Source: an uncultured beta proteobacterium (GTDB lineage: Bacteria > Pseudomonadota > Gammaproteobacteria > Burkholderiales > SG8-41). Taken from it: a stretch of DNA of 64,000 nt. Location of the stretch: NCBI GenBank assembly GCA_903889565.1, contig CAISYC010000049.1:1-64000 (forward strand), given 5' to 3'. Positions 32,029 through 41,312 of the stretch are shown piece by piece. Position 1 is the stretch's first letter; every line of letters begins with the position of its first letter. The notes under the pieces are model-generated. The model saw only the letters and a list, made by a program, of their open reading frames with translations, did no database searches and was not told where the DNA came from. A program made the position numbers and the translations under genes.

Positions 32029-32622
32029 CTACGCACGATGCTTGCCGACGCTCCAGCCGTGCCGCTGCAGATGTTGCTCGCCGAACTCGATCGGTTCGGC
32101 TTCGAGCGCCGGCGCGATGCTATCGTTCCAGCGGTTGAGAAAACCATTGAGCGACACCGCTCCCGCCAGCTCGACGATCTGCTCGTCGCTCCAGTGCTGC
32201 TTGAGGCGCGCCATCAGTTGATCGGTCACTGCATTCGGTTGCGACGCGGCGGCCACCGCAAAATCGAGCGCCGCGCGCTCCGCTTCGCTATAGAAGGGGC
32301 TCGTGTTGTAATCGATCACGGCGTCCAGTTTTGCATCGTCGATGCCGGCGCGGTGCGCGGCTTCCGCCGCATGCGCCATGCTGTAGTTGCAGCCGTATTT
32401 GCGGCTCGCCATATAGGCGACCAGGCGCTTGAAGCCGAGCGGCACCTTGCTTGCCGGGTCCCACACGGATTGCGCGAGCAGTGCCAGTGCCTTCACCATT
32501 TTCGGCTTGTGCTGCATGATGAGCACGCTGTTGGGCACATAGCCGAGCAATTTGGCGTAGTGTCCGAAACTCTCCTGCAAATCCGGATTGGCGTCGGCCG
32601 CCAGCGGTGTGACTCTTGCCAT
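32029..32622 (-). CDS. Carboxymuconolactone decarboxylase/AhpD-like protein
   Basis: A 197-aa single-domain member. The usual AhpD site is E-x-C-x2-C-x3-H. Here it reads RKYGCNYSMAHAAEAAHRAG, with the second Cys replaced by Ser, so a disulfide-based peroxidase cycle is unlikely. The context (Bug receptors, thioesterase) suggests catabolism. It lies 9 bp after the thioesterase gene, in the same operon. Confidence 0.85.
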   Translation of the reverse strand: MARVTPLAADANPDLQESFGHYAKLLGYVPNSVLIMQHKPKMVKALALLAQSVWDPASKVPLGFKRLVAYMASRKYGCNYSMAHAAEAAHRAGIDDAKLDAVIDYNTSPFYSEAERAALDFAVAAASQPNAVTDQLMARLKQHWSDEQIVELAGAVSLNGFLNRWNDSIAPALEAEPIEFGEQHLQRHGWSVGKHRA

Positions 32623-32631
32623 GGCTGTTCC

Positions 32632-33129
32632 TTACTTTTTGGCGGATTTCCTGGCGGCAGCTTTCTTTTTGCCACCAATGTCGAACGTACGAGTTTTCGG
32701 AATCGCGATTTGCGTCTGCGTAACGATCGCAACACGGCTGCCGTCCGGATTGCGGATGGTCGTCTGCCACACCGAGGTGGTGCGGCCGATATGCAGCGGA
32801 ATCGTAACCGCGCGCAGCACCGGACCCAGCCCCGCCGCAAAGAAATTGGTCTTCGATTCGATGGTGCCGCCGCTGTAGCCGGGCGGACGGTTGGCCACGG
32901 CGCCGCAGGCGCCGAGCGCATCGGCAAACGACATCAGCGCGCCGCCGTTGACGTTGCCGCGGTAGTTGCGGTGCATGTCGCGGATTTTCATTTCGCCGAC
33001 GACTTTTTTCGGCGTCACCGAAATCAGTTTCACGCCCAGCGTGCGCGGCATGCCGCCCTTCATCACCGAGCCCATCACCGCCTTGCGGATTGCCGCCGAC
33101 TTCGCGCCTGGTTTGGTGCTTGTTGCCAT
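32632..33129 (-). CDS. PaaI-like hotdog thioesterase
   Basis: A 165-aa hotdog-fold protein with MHRNYRGNVNGGALMSFADA, the equivalent of the acyl-CoA thioesterase motif HGG-x-x-x-x-x-A-D (the first His is Asn here), and RTTSVWQTTIRNPDGSRVAI. The C-terminus is Lys-rich. It probably releases free acid from a CoA ester made in the surrounding catabolic pathway. It is the first gene of the minus-strand run toward 30042. Confidence 0.85.
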   Translation of the reverse strand: MATSTKPGAKSAAIRKAVMGSVMKGGMPRTLGVKLISVTPKKVVGEMKIRDMHRNYRGNVNGGALMSFADALGACGAVANRPPGYSGGTIESKTNFFAAGLGPVLRAVTIPLHIGRTTSVWQTTIRNPDGSRVAIVTQTQIAIPKTRTFDIGGKKKAAARKSAKK

Positions 33130-33362
33130 TTGTTCCTCTAGGTCGATTGATTTGCCGCCGGTAGTTTAGGCAGCATGACGCAGTTTGTCGATGTGCGTGG
33201 CGCGATTGCGCGCCGGTCCCGACAGAAACAAGCACCTGCTCCACAAAGGCTTTGCCGCAGAGAATACATGGATCACAGAGCAACCGGGAACACTTGCTTG
33301 TATCGGCGCCGCAGCGATGTCCGCCGCTTTACTCTTTGTAACCTGCGCTCCTGGTAGCCGTT

Positions 33363-34313
33363 TTATTGTTTTGGAATATTCGCCTCACGCGCAATATGCG
33401 CGTACTTGTCCATCTCGCCGCGAATGAATACGGCAAATTCTGCCGGCGTGCTGCCGACCGGCGACAGGCCCCAGGCATCCAGCTGATCGCGCGCCTGCGG
33501 CGCATTGACCACCGCGGCGACGTTGCCTTGCAGAATGCCGATAATGCGCGGCGGCGTGCGCGCCGGCGCGAACAGGCCGTACCAGCCTGTGATGTCGAAA
33601 CCCCTGAGGCCGGATTCATCGATCGTCGGCACCTCGGGCAACACCCTGGAGCGCGCGCGCCCGGTAAAACCCAGCGCGCGCAACCGGCCCGACTTCACAT
33701 GCGGCGTGGCAATCACGGTGCTCGGAAACATCAGGCTGATATGGCCGCCCAGCACATCGGTCAGCGCCGGCGCCGACCCCTTGTACGGCACATGAGTCAA
33801 TCGGGTATGCGCCATGATGTTGAACAATTCGCCAGCCATATGCAGCGTATTGCCGATGCCACCGGAGCCGAAGGTGAGCTGGCCGGGCCGGGCATGATCG
33901 AACTCGATCAGCTCTTTGACGTTTTTCGGCGCAATTGACGGATGCGCGCACAGCACCAGTCCGCCCGAGGTGGCGGCCAGACTCACCGGCGTAAAATCGC
34001 GCAGCGTGTCGTAGGGCAGTTGTTTGTAGATGCTCGGATTGATCGCATACGAACCGGTCGTCATCAGCAGCGTATAGCCGTCGGGGTTGGCCTTGGCCAC
34101 GATATCGGTACCGATGATGCCGTTCGCACCCGAGCGCCCGTCGGAGATAACCTGCTGTTTGAAACGCTCGGTCAAGCCATTGGCGAGAAAACGGCCGACG
34201 CCATCAACCGGTCCGCCGACCGCCGAGGACACGAAGCGCACCGGCCTGACCGGAAAGTCCTGTGCCGCCGCGGCAACGGCAAGCCATGCGAACGCAAGCG
34301 CGCAGGCCCGCAT
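33363..34313 (-). CDS. Bug family (TctC) periplasmic solute-binding protein
   Basis: 316 aa, short signal RACALAFAWLAVAAAAQ. Motifs: FPVRPVRFVSSAVGGPVDGV, ISDGRSGANGIIGTDIVAKA, DGYTLLMTTGSYAINPSIYK and VPYKGSAPALTDVLGGHISL. It lies 47 bp after the cytochrome c gene of the GMC dehydrogenase unit, in the same direction, so it may supply that system's ligand. Confidence 0.94.
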   Translation of the reverse strand: MRACALAFAWLAVAAAAQDFPVRPVRFVSSAVGGPVDGVGRFLANGLTERFKQQVISDGRSGANGIIGTDIVAKANPDGYTLLMTTGSYAINPSIYKQLPYDTLRDFTPVSLAATSGGLVLCAHPSIAPKNVKELIEFDHARPGQLTFGSGGIGNTLHMAGELFNIMAHTRLTHVPYKGSAPALTDVLGGHISLMFPSTVIATPHVKSGRLRALGFTGRARSRVLPEVPTIDESGLRGFDITGWYGLFAPARTPPRIIGILQGNVAAVVNAPQARDQLDAWGLSPVGSTPAEFAVFIRGEMDKYAHIAREANIPKQ

Positions 34314-34360
34314 TGCAAGGCCCCGCTAACGCGACCGACGGTGCACGGTTTGCTGCAGTG

Positions 34361-34738
34361 TTACTTCAGTGCCGAGAGCAGATAAGCCAGCAGATCGGCG
34401 CGGTCGCGCGCATCCGGCATGCCGGAAAAAGGCATGCGGTTGGCCGGCACCTTGGCCTGCGGATCGGCAATATAAGCATCGAGATCCTGTTCGCTCCAGA
34501 CGATGCCGCTCCTTTTCATCGCCGGCGAATAACGGAATTCATCGACCTCGCCGGCTTTGCGGCCGACCACGCCGAACAGATTGGGTCCGACGCCGTTCTG
34601 CGCGCCGCGCTCGTGCGTGTGGCAGGCCGCGCATTCCTCGAACAGTTTCTGGCCGCGTTTGACGTCGGCGGCATTGACGCCGCCGGCGAGCGCCAGCAGC
34701 GCCGCCGCGAGCACGATCTTCGATTGCATTCCTTGCAT
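34361..34738 (-). CDS. Monoheme class I cytochrome c, electron acceptor of the GMC dehydrogenases
   Basis: 125 aa. Signal peptide (IVLAAALLALAGGVNA), heme motif CAACH at 36-40 and candidate axial Met102 in NRMPFSG. The sequence HERGAQNGVGPNLFGVVGRK is typical of soluble mitochondrial-type bacterial cytochromes c. AAGGAGAAG precedes ATG 34738. It lies 11 bp after a GMC gene. Related dehydrogenases usually use a multiheme subunit, so a single heme here is a simplification. Confidence 0.93.
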   Translation of the reverse strand: MQGMQSKIVLAAALLALAGGVNAADVKRGQKLFEECAACHTHERGAQNGVGPNLFGVVGRKAGEVDEFRYSPAMKRSGIVWSEQDLDAYIADPQAKVPANRMPFSGMPDARDRADLLAYLLSALK

Positions 34739-34749
34739 GACTTCTCCTT

Positions 34750-36525
34750 TCAGGCCGACACCAGCGGGCCGGGGGTTTTCAGGTATTTCTTTTTGATCGC
34801 GTCCGCTGTCCAGTAGGCGAGCGCACCCACCGGTCCGGTCGGATTGTACGAACAGTTGTGCGCGAATACGTTGGCGCCGACCACGAACAGGTTGTGGCAG
34901 TCCCAGCTTTGCAGATATTTGTTCACGGCACTCTCGCGCGGATTGCTGCCCATGATGGTGCCGCCGGTGTTATGCGTACTCTGGTACGGCACCACGGTCC
35001 ACGGTTCGGTTCGCGCAGACGCTTCGTTCAGATGCGTCGGATTCATCGATTTGGCAATCGCATTGATGCGCTCGGCGGCGTGGCGCCCCATCTTGTGCTC
35101 GTTGTCCTTGTAATCGAAGGTCATGCGCATCAGCGGCTGGCCGAAGGCATTGCGATAGGTCGGATCGAGGTCGTAGCAGTTGTAGCGGTTGGGCATCACG
35201 CTGCCGCTGGCGCCGATGTTCATCGCCGTCTGATACCACTTCGAGGTTGCCTCTTTCCATGCGGTTCCCCACTGCGGCGTGCCGCGCGGCACCGGCCGGT
35301 GGCCGATCGGCAGCGCGGTATTGAAGCCGCCGCCGATGGTGTAACCGCCGATGAAACCGTGCGGCGCGCGGTCGAAATCCCAGTTGGTATTGAAGTCGTC
35401 CATCGATATGTTCGAGCCGCCGGAGGACATGAACGGGTTGAAGTTGCGGCCTTCGAAAAACAGCGTCGCGCCGGCGCCGGTCTGGTAGCAGTAGTTCTTG
35501 CCGATGACGCCGGTCTGGCTGACCGGATCATAGGGCTTGCCGATGCCCGACAGCAGCATCAGGTGCACGTTGTTGATGGCATAGGCCGTGAGCAGCACCA
35601 TGTTGGCGGGCTGTTCGAATTCCTCGCCGTTGAGAATATTGGTGTAGGCTACACCGGTGACGCGCTTGCCGCTGGAATCCTTGATGACCCGCGTCACCCA
35701 TGCATTGGTGCGCAATTCGAAGTTGGGCTTCGCCATCGCAATCGGGATCACTGTCATGTGCGGGCTGCCCTTGGCGTTGGCCTCGCAGCCGAAACGCTGG
35801 CAATAACCGCAGTACTGGCATTGGCCGAATTTGGAGCCGTCGGGGTTGGTGTACGCGTGCGACGCGTTCGCCGAGGGGCGCGGGAACGGATGGTAGCCGT
35901 TGTTGCGCGCGGCGTCGGCGAACAGTTCGCTCGCCAGTATGGACGTCAGCGGCGGCAACGGGTAATCGCGCGAACGCGGCGCCTCGAACGGATTGCCGCC
36001 CGGCTGTATCCTGCCCTGCAGATTGCCGGCCTTGCCGGAAACGGCGGCAGTGCGTTCGAATTTGTCGTAATACGGTTCAAGCTCGGCGTAGGTGATGCCC
36101 CAGTCCTGCAACGACATGTCCTGCGGAATGTATTTCTTGCCGTAGCGCTCCTCGTACAGCGTGCGCGCCTTGAACTCCATGTCGGTCCAGCGCCAGGTGT
36201 GGCCGCTCCAGTGCACCGCCGAGCCGCCGACCACGTCGCCCGGCAGAAAGGAACCGAGCCGCCGCATCGGCAGCGCCTCCTGCGATGGATTGTTGCGGAT
36301 GGTCAGCGTGTCGCGCGCGGTGTTCATCATCAGATCGTGCCGGTGCACGTAGCGCAATTCGTCGCGTATGCCCGGCAGGGCGTAATCCTTCGCCGCCTCG
36401 CGCATCGCGCCGCGCTCGAGCGCCACCACCTGGAGGCCTGCTTCGCTCAATTCCTTGGCGAGGATGCCGCCGGTCCAGCCGAGACCGACGATCACGACAT
36501 CAACTTCCTTCAATACTTTTGCCAT
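34750..36525 (-). CDS. GMC-family FAD dehydrogenase, large subunit (paralogue C)
   Basis: 591 aa, like the large subunit of gluconate 2-dehydrogenase or FAD sorbitol/glucose dehydrogenase. N-terminal FAD loop: DVVIVGLGWTGGILAKELSE. C-terminal His-Asn region: STHNTGGTIMG and HNCSYNPTGPVGALAYW. The cluster CQYCGYCQRFGC (C-x2-C-x2-C-x4-C) could hold an Fe-S centre. No signal peptide, so export would depend on the Tat-tagged small subunit. ATG 36525 has GGAG at better spacing than ATG 36531. Confidence 0.9.
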   Translation of the reverse strand: MAKVLKEVDVVIVGLGWTGGILAKELSEAGLQVVALERGAMREAAKDYALPGIRDELRYVHRHDLMMNTARDTLTIRNNPSQEALPMRRLGSFLPGDVVGGSAVHWSGHTWRWTDMEFKARTLYEERYGKKYIPQDMSLQDWGITYAELEPYYDKFERTAAVSGKAGNLQGRIQPGGNPFEAPRSRDYPLPPLTSILASELFADAARNNGYHPFPRPSANASHAYTNPDGSKFGQCQYCGYCQRFGCEANAKGSPHMTVIPIAMAKPNFELRTNAWVTRVIKDSSGKRVTGVAYTNILNGEEFEQPANMVLLTAYAINNVHLMLLSGIGKPYDPVSQTGVIGKNYCYQTGAGATLFFEGRNFNPFMSSGGSNISMDDFNTNWDFDRAPHGFIGGYTIGGGFNTALPIGHRPVPRGTPQWGTAWKEATSKWYQTAMNIGASGSVMPNRYNCYDLDPTYRNAFGQPLMRMTFDYKDNEHKMGRHAAERINAIAKSMNPTHLNEASARTEPWTVVPYQSTHNTGGTIMGSNPRESAVNKYLQSWDCHNLFVVGANVFAHNCSYNPTGPVGALAYWTADAIKKKYLKTPGPLVSA

Positions 36526-36580
36526 TGGCATCTCCGCTTCAATTCATGTCCGCGATGTTGGGAATTGCTGTACCGGCAAG

Positions 36581-38356
36581 TCATGCCGAAACCAGCGGCC
36601 CCTGCTTTTTCAGATACTGTTTTTTGATCGCATCGACCGTCCAGTAGGCGAGCGCACCGACCGGACCGGTCGGGTTGTAGGCCGAGTTGTGCGAAAACAG
36701 GCCGGCGCCGGTGACGAACAAATTGTGGCAGTCCCAGCTCTGGCCGTACTTGTTGACCACGCTGTTGGAAGGGTTGGTGCCCATGACGGTGCCGCCGGTG
36801 TTGTGCGTGCTTTGGTACGGCACCACCGACCACGGGTCAGTGCGCGCGGTGGCCGGATTCATCAGCGTCGGGTTCATGGTTTTCGCGAGATCGTTGATGG
36901 CCTGCGCCGCGTGCTGCCCGACCTTGTGCTCGTTCGGCTTGTAATCGAAGGTCATGCGCATCAGCGGCTGGCCGAACACGTTCCGGTAGGTCGGATCGAG
37001 ATCGAGATAGTTATAGCGGTTCGCCATCACGCTGCCGCTGGCGTTGATGCTCATCGCGCTGTTGTACCACTTGGCGGAAGCCGCCTTCCATTCACTGCCC
37101 CATTGCGGCGTATCGGCCGGCATCGGCCGGTAGGCGATCGGGCGGCCGTGAAACATGCCGCCGAAGATATGCGATCCGCCGACGTAGCCGTACTGCGCGC
37201 GGTCGAACGCCCAGTTGGTGTAAAAGTCGTCAACCGTCACGTTCAGTCCGCCGGTGGACATGAACGGATTGAAATTCCTGCCCTCGAAAAAGAGCGTTGC
37301 GCCGGCGGCCGTCTGGTAACAGTAATTTTTACCGACCACGCCGGTCTGCGACACCGGATCATAGGGCTTGCCGATTGCTGAAGTCAGCATCAGGTGCACG
37401 TTGTTCAGCACAAAGGCGCACAGCACCACGATGGCGGCCGGCTGCTCGATTTCCTCGCCGTTGAGCGTGTTGATGTAGGTGACGCCGGTGACGCGCTTGC
37501 CGTCGGCCGCCTTGTTGATCCGCGTCACCCAGGAATGGGTGCGCAGCTCGACATTCGGGTTACGCAGCGCAATCGGGATCACGGTGGTCAGCGGACTGCC
37601 CTTGGCATTGGCTTCGCAGCCGAAGCGCTCGCAGAAGCCGCAATACTGGCAGGCGCTGAGCGTCGCGCCGTCCGGATTGGTGTAGGTCCGCGAGGCATTT
37701 GCGGTCGGCCGCGGAAACGGGTGATAACCGGCGTTTTTGGCGGCATCGGTGAACATCTCGCAGGCGAGACTCTGATTCAGCGGCGGCAGCGGATAGTCGC
37801 GCTGGCGCGGGGCCTCGAACGGATTGCCGCCGGGCTGGATCTTGCCGCGCAGATTGCCGGCTTTGCCCGACACGCCAGCCGTGTATTCAAAACGCTCGTA
37901 ATAGGGCTCGAGTTCGTCGTAGGTGACACCCCAGTCCTGGATTGTCATGTCCGCCGGAATGTATTTTTTGCCGTAGCGCTCCTCGTACATCGTGCGGATG
38001 CGCAATTCCATATCGGTCCAGCGCCAGGTCTGCCCGTTCCAGTGCAGACCCGCGCCGCCAGCGCCCTCGCCCGGAATGAAGGAACCAAGACGCCGCATCG
38101 GCAGCGCCTCCTGCGACGGATTGTTACGAACGGTCAGCGTGTCACGAGCGACGTTCTGCCCCATTTCATTGCGCGAAGTGAAGCGCAGCTCGTCGCGGAT
38201 CATCGGCACGGAAAAATCCGCCGCCGGCGTGCGCATCGCGCCGCGCTCGAGCGCCACCACCTTGAGCCCCGCCTCGGCGAGTTCCTTGGCGAGTATGCCG
38301 CCCGTCCAGCCGAGGCCGATGATGACGGCATCGACTTCCTTCATGACTTTTGGCAT
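36581..38356 (-). CDS. GMC-family FAD dehydrogenase, large subunit (paralogue B)
   Basis: 591 aa, the same architecture as its two neighbours: AVIIGLGWTGGILAKELAEA at the N-terminus, the cysteine motif CQYCGFCERFGC and the C-terminal STHNTGGTVMG and NSAYNPTGPVGALAYW. It starts 12 bp after the small-subunit stop and is followed after 55 bp by paralogue C. Three nearly equal-length paralogues suggest duplication and divergence for substrates. Confidence 0.9.
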   Translation of the reverse strand: MPKVMKEVDAVIIGLGWTGGILAKELAEAGLKVVALERGAMRTPAADFSVPMIRDELRFTSRNEMGQNVARDTLTVRNNPSQEALPMRRLGSFIPGEGAGGAGLHWNGQTWRWTDMELRIRTMYEERYGKKYIPADMTIQDWGVTYDELEPYYERFEYTAGVSGKAGNLRGKIQPGGNPFEAPRQRDYPLPPLNQSLACEMFTDAAKNAGYHPFPRPTANASRTYTNPDGATLSACQYCGFCERFGCEANAKGSPLTTVIPIALRNPNVELRTHSWVTRINKAADGKRVTGVTYINTLNGEEIEQPAAIVVLCAFVLNNVHLMLTSAIGKPYDPVSQTGVVGKNYCYQTAAGATLFFEGRNFNPFMSTGGLNVTVDDFYTNWAFDRAQYGYVGGSHIFGGMFHGRPIAYRPMPADTPQWGSEWKAASAKWYNSAMSINASGSVMANRYNYLDLDPTYRNVFGQPLMRMTFDYKPNEHKVGQHAAQAINDLAKTMNPTLMNPATARTDPWSVVPYQSTHNTGGTVMGTNPSNSVVNKYGQSWDCHNLFVTGAGLFSHNSAYNPTGPVGALAYWTVDAIKKQYLKKQGPLVSA

Positions 38357-38368
38357 GCGCGATTTCGC

Positions 38369-39094
38369 CTAGCTCATGTCGGCGATGCCGACAAAATTCG
38401 GCGGCAGTTTCTTGTCGCGGTATTTGATGATGTTTTGCGCATGATTGGCGATGACGCCGGGAAAGCCGATCATCTTCCAGCCGGCCTTGTCGCGATTGCC
38501 GCCGTAGATCGGATCCGAGAACATGCCTTCGATCACGGTCTGGTAGACGGTGCTCCAGAACACGCGCACCGGCAGGCCGTCGGCAAACGTGATCTTCGCC
38601 GAGGACAGGCCGAGCAGCACTTCCTGGCGCTGCGTCGCATCGAGACGGTCGAAACTCTTGCTGTAGGTCTTCATGCAATGCGCGTTGGTCGCGGCGATGC
38701 CGGCGCGGTACAACTCGGCCGGCGTCAGCGGCAATTGATAACCCTGGCTGGGCACGCCCGGCTTCCACGGCCCCTGCATGTACAGGCGATCGCCCTTGCC
38801 CCAGCCGCCGGCCAGCGCGCGATCGATGAAAATGGCGAGCCCCATGTCGGTGCCCTTGGGCGACAACTGGTCGGCCGGCACCATGTGATCGACCAGCGCC
38901 TCGACAAACGCAGCCTCGTCGAGATTGAGAAATGCGTAGCCCGGCGCCGGCCCGTTACCCGCCGGCTGCGCCTGCGCGCCCTGCGGCACTGTTACCGCGG
39001 CAGTGGCGGCGGCGGCAACGGCACCGCCGGCCACTGCACTTTTCAGAAAGTCGCGACGGCCGAAACCCTCGTCTTTTTTTTCTTCGTTTTGCAT
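38369..39094 (-). CDS. Gluconate 2-dehydrogenase subunit 3-like small subunit with Tat signal
   Basis: 241 aa. Twin-arginine signal GRRDFLKSAVAGGAVAAAA at 12-30, cleaved after QGAQA. The mature part has FLNLDEAAFVEALVDHMVP and DMGLAIFIDRALAGGWGKGD, as in gamma subunits of FAD dehydrogenases. These act as chaperone and hitch-hiker for Tat export of the signal-less flavoprotein. It is the only small subunit for three large-subunit genes here. GGAGGAC precedes ATG 39094. Confidence 0.92.
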   Translation of the reverse strand: MQNEEKKDEGFGRRDFLKSAVAGGAVAAAATAAVTVPQGAQAQPAGNGPAPGYAFLNLDEAAFVEALVDHMVPADQLSPKGTDMGLAIFIDRALAGGWGKGDRLYMQGPWKPGVPSQGYQLPLTPAELYRAGIAATNAHCMKTYSKSFDRLDATQRQEVLLGLSSAKITFADGLPVRVFWSTVYQTVIEGMFSDPIYGGNRDKAGWKMIGFPGVIANHAQNIIKYRDKKLPPNFVGIADMS

Positions 39095-39143
39095 GCTGTC
39101 CTCCGTGCGTCGGGTGGAATAACCGGATCGAAATGTTGAAAAT

Positions 39144-40919
39144 TTATGCCGAGACCAGCGGCGCCTGGTTCTTCAGATACCTGTTTTTGATTGCATCGGC
39201 GGTCCAATAGGCGAGCGCGCCTACGGGCCCCGTCGGGTTGTAGGCCGAGTTATGCGGAAACACGCCCGCACCCAGCACGAACAGGTTGTGGCAGTCCCAG
39301 CTCTGGCAATATTTGTTGACCACGCTGTTGCCGGGGTTCGTGCCCATGATGGTGCCGCCGGTGTTGTGCGTGCTCTGGTACGGCACCACCGACCACGGCT
39401 CGGTGCGCGCGGTCGCAGGATTCATCAGCGTCGGATTCATCGACTTCGCGATCCGGTTGATGACGTTCGCCGCATGCTCGCCCATCCGGTGCTCGTTGGC
39501 CTTGTAGTCGAAGGTCATGCGCATCAGCGGCGCGCCGAAGACGTTGCGGTAGTTCGGATCGAGTTCGAAATAGTTGTAGCGGTTGGCCATCACGCTGCCG
39601 CTTGAGCTGATGATCATCGCGCTGTTGTACCACTTCGCACTCGCCGCCTTCCATTCCTTGCCCCACTGCGGCGTGCCGGCCGGCAGCGGGCGGTAACTGA
39701 TCGGGCGGCCGTGGGTCATGCCCCCGGCGACGTTGTAACCGCCGATAAAGCCGTGCGGCGCGCGGTCGAAATTCCAGTCGTAGTGAAAATCGTCCATGCC
39801 GACATTGAGGCCGCCGGTGCCCATGAACGGGTTGAATTGCCTGCCTTCGAAGAACAGCGTCGCCGCGGCTCCCGTCTGGTAGCAATAGTTCTTGCCGACC
39901 ACCCCGGTCTGCGCCACCGGGTCATAGGGTTTGCCGATCCCGGAAAGCAGCATGAGGTGGACGTTGTTGATGGCGTAGGCGGTCAACGCCACCATGCCGG
40001 CGGGCTGTTCGTATTCTTCGCCGTTGAGCGTATTGGTGTAGGTGACGCCGGTGACTTTTTTACCGCTCGGGTCTTTCAGCACTTTGGTCACCCACGAATG
40101 GGTACGCAATTCGAAATTCGGATTGCGCATCGCGATCGGGATCACCGTGATCAGCGGACTGCCCTTGGCGTTGGCCTCGCAGCCGAAGCGCTCGCAGAAG
40201 CCGCAGTATTCGCAGGGGCCGAATTTCGAACCGTCTGGATTGGTGTAGGCCCGCGAGGCGTTCGCCACCGGCCGCGGAAACGGGTGGTAGCCGTTGTCCT
40301 TCGCCGCCGCCGTGAACATGTCGCAGGCGAGGCTTTGATTCAGCGGCGGCAGCGGATATTCGCTGTTGCGCGCGCCCTCGAAAGGGTTGCCGCCGTTCTC
40401 GATCCTGCCGCGCAAATTGCCGGCCTTGCCGGAGACCGCGGCGGTGCGTTCGAATTTTTCGTAATACGGCTCGAGTTCGGCGTAAGTGATGCCCCAATCC
40501 TGGATCGTCATGTCTTCCGGGATGAACTTCTTGCCGTAGCGTTCTTCGTAGCGCGAGCGGATTTTGAATTCGGTGTCGTTCCAGCGCCAGGTCACGCCGT
40601 TCCAGTGCGCGCCGGCGCCGCCCACGCCCTCGCCGGGCAGAAAAGAACCGAGCCGCCGCATCGGCAGCGCATCCTGCGAGGGATTGTTGCGGATGGTCAG
40701 CGTGTCGCGCTGGGTGTTCTGCGTGAGATCGTTGCGCGAGGAAAAACGCAGCTCGTCGCGGATGCGCGGCAGCGAGAAATCCTCCTGCGGCGTGCGCGGC
40801 GCGCCGCGCTCGAGCGCGACCACCTTGAGGCCCGCCTCGCTCAGTTCTTTTGCCAGTATGCCGCCGGTCCAGCCCAGACCGACCAGCACCACATCCACCT
40901 CGGGCAGTTTCTTGGCCAT
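39144..40919 (-). CDS. GMC-family FAD dehydrogenase, large subunit (paralogue A)
   Basis: 591 aa, first gene of the unit. FAD loop VVLVGLGWTGGILAKELSEA, cysteine motif CEYCGFCERFGC, C-terminal STHNTGGTIMG and NSAYNPTGPVGALAYW. A very strong RBS (GGAGGAGG) precedes ATG 40919. The gene order A, small subunit, B, C, cytochrome c implies one transcript. The oxidised substrate is probably a polyol, sugar or sugar acid in the periplasm; the sequence alone does not say which. Confidence 0.92.
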   Translation of the reverse strand: MAKKLPEVDVVLVGLGWTGGILAKELSEAGLKVVALERGAPRTPQEDFSLPRIRDELRFSSRNDLTQNTQRDTLTIRNNPSQDALPMRRLGSFLPGEGVGGAGAHWNGVTWRWNDTEFKIRSRYEERYGKKFIPEDMTIQDWGITYAELEPYYEKFERTAAVSGKAGNLRGRIENGGNPFEGARNSEYPLPPLNQSLACDMFTAAAKDNGYHPFPRPVANASRAYTNPDGSKFGPCEYCGFCERFGCEANAKGSPLITVIPIAMRNPNFELRTHSWVTKVLKDPSGKKVTGVTYTNTLNGEEYEQPAGMVALTAYAINNVHLMLLSGIGKPYDPVAQTGVVGKNYCYQTGAAATLFFEGRQFNPFMGTGGLNVGMDDFHYDWNFDRAPHGFIGGYNVAGGMTHGRPISYRPLPAGTPQWGKEWKAASAKWYNSAMIISSSGSVMANRYNYFELDPNYRNVFGAPLMRMTFDYKANEHRMGEHAANVINRIAKSMNPTLMNPATARTEPWSVVPYQSTHNTGGTIMGTNPGNSVVNKYCQSWDCHNLFVLGAGVFPHNSAYNPTGPVGALAYWTADAIKNRYLKNQAPLVSA

Positions 40920-41048
40920 GCTCCTCCTCCGCGTGCGTCCGATTGTTTTTGTATTTCGGAACCGCCGGGTCCGCTTGCGGGACCCTTGTTATTAGCTGCA
41001 TATCCTATCGGTGCCGGCGCGGCAGGGCAAATGAAATTAAAACGCGTA

Positions 41049-41312
41049 GAGCCCATAACACAATGAAACACGTGTGCGTTGCAGCCAGAATTGGTGATGG
41101 CAAGGCGCTCGATGCGGGTAATGGTTATTCCATTGCCAAGTCGAGCAACGCAGCCAGCGCCGATTCTGGCTGCAACCCTTTGGGCTGGCATGAGTTTTGG
41201 CTCAACCCTTTGTCGCAAGCCACTTGCCTAGAATGACTAGGCGGCGTGTCTTGCTTCGCGGTCTGAGCCAAAATCGTGACAGCGCACGCGCGTTTCATTG
41301 TGTTATAGGCTC
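41049..41312. mobile_element. MITE-like palindromic element, 264 bp
   Basis: The ends are 21-bp inverted repeats with one mismatch: GAGCC, C or T, then ATAACACAATGAAAC (41049-41069 and 41292-41312). Inside are two nested hairpin domains. The first has arms GTTGCAGCCAGAAT (41079-41092) and ATTCTGGCTGCAAC (41163-41176). The second has arms TTTTGGCTCA (41195-41204) and TGAGCCAAAA (41263-41272) around GCCTAG-AATGA-CTAGGC (41226-41242). No coding frame is evident. The right end abuts the dnaE2 stop codon. Confidence 0.85.

Noticed and set aside
33130-33362. Small frames in the gap before the Bug gene
   Set aside because: No RBS or domain; ordinary intergenic DNA.
34858-36627. 589-aa frame opposite GMC paralogue C (and similar frames opposite the other GMC genes)
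   Set aside because: Antisense shadows of real genes; no domains, biased composition.
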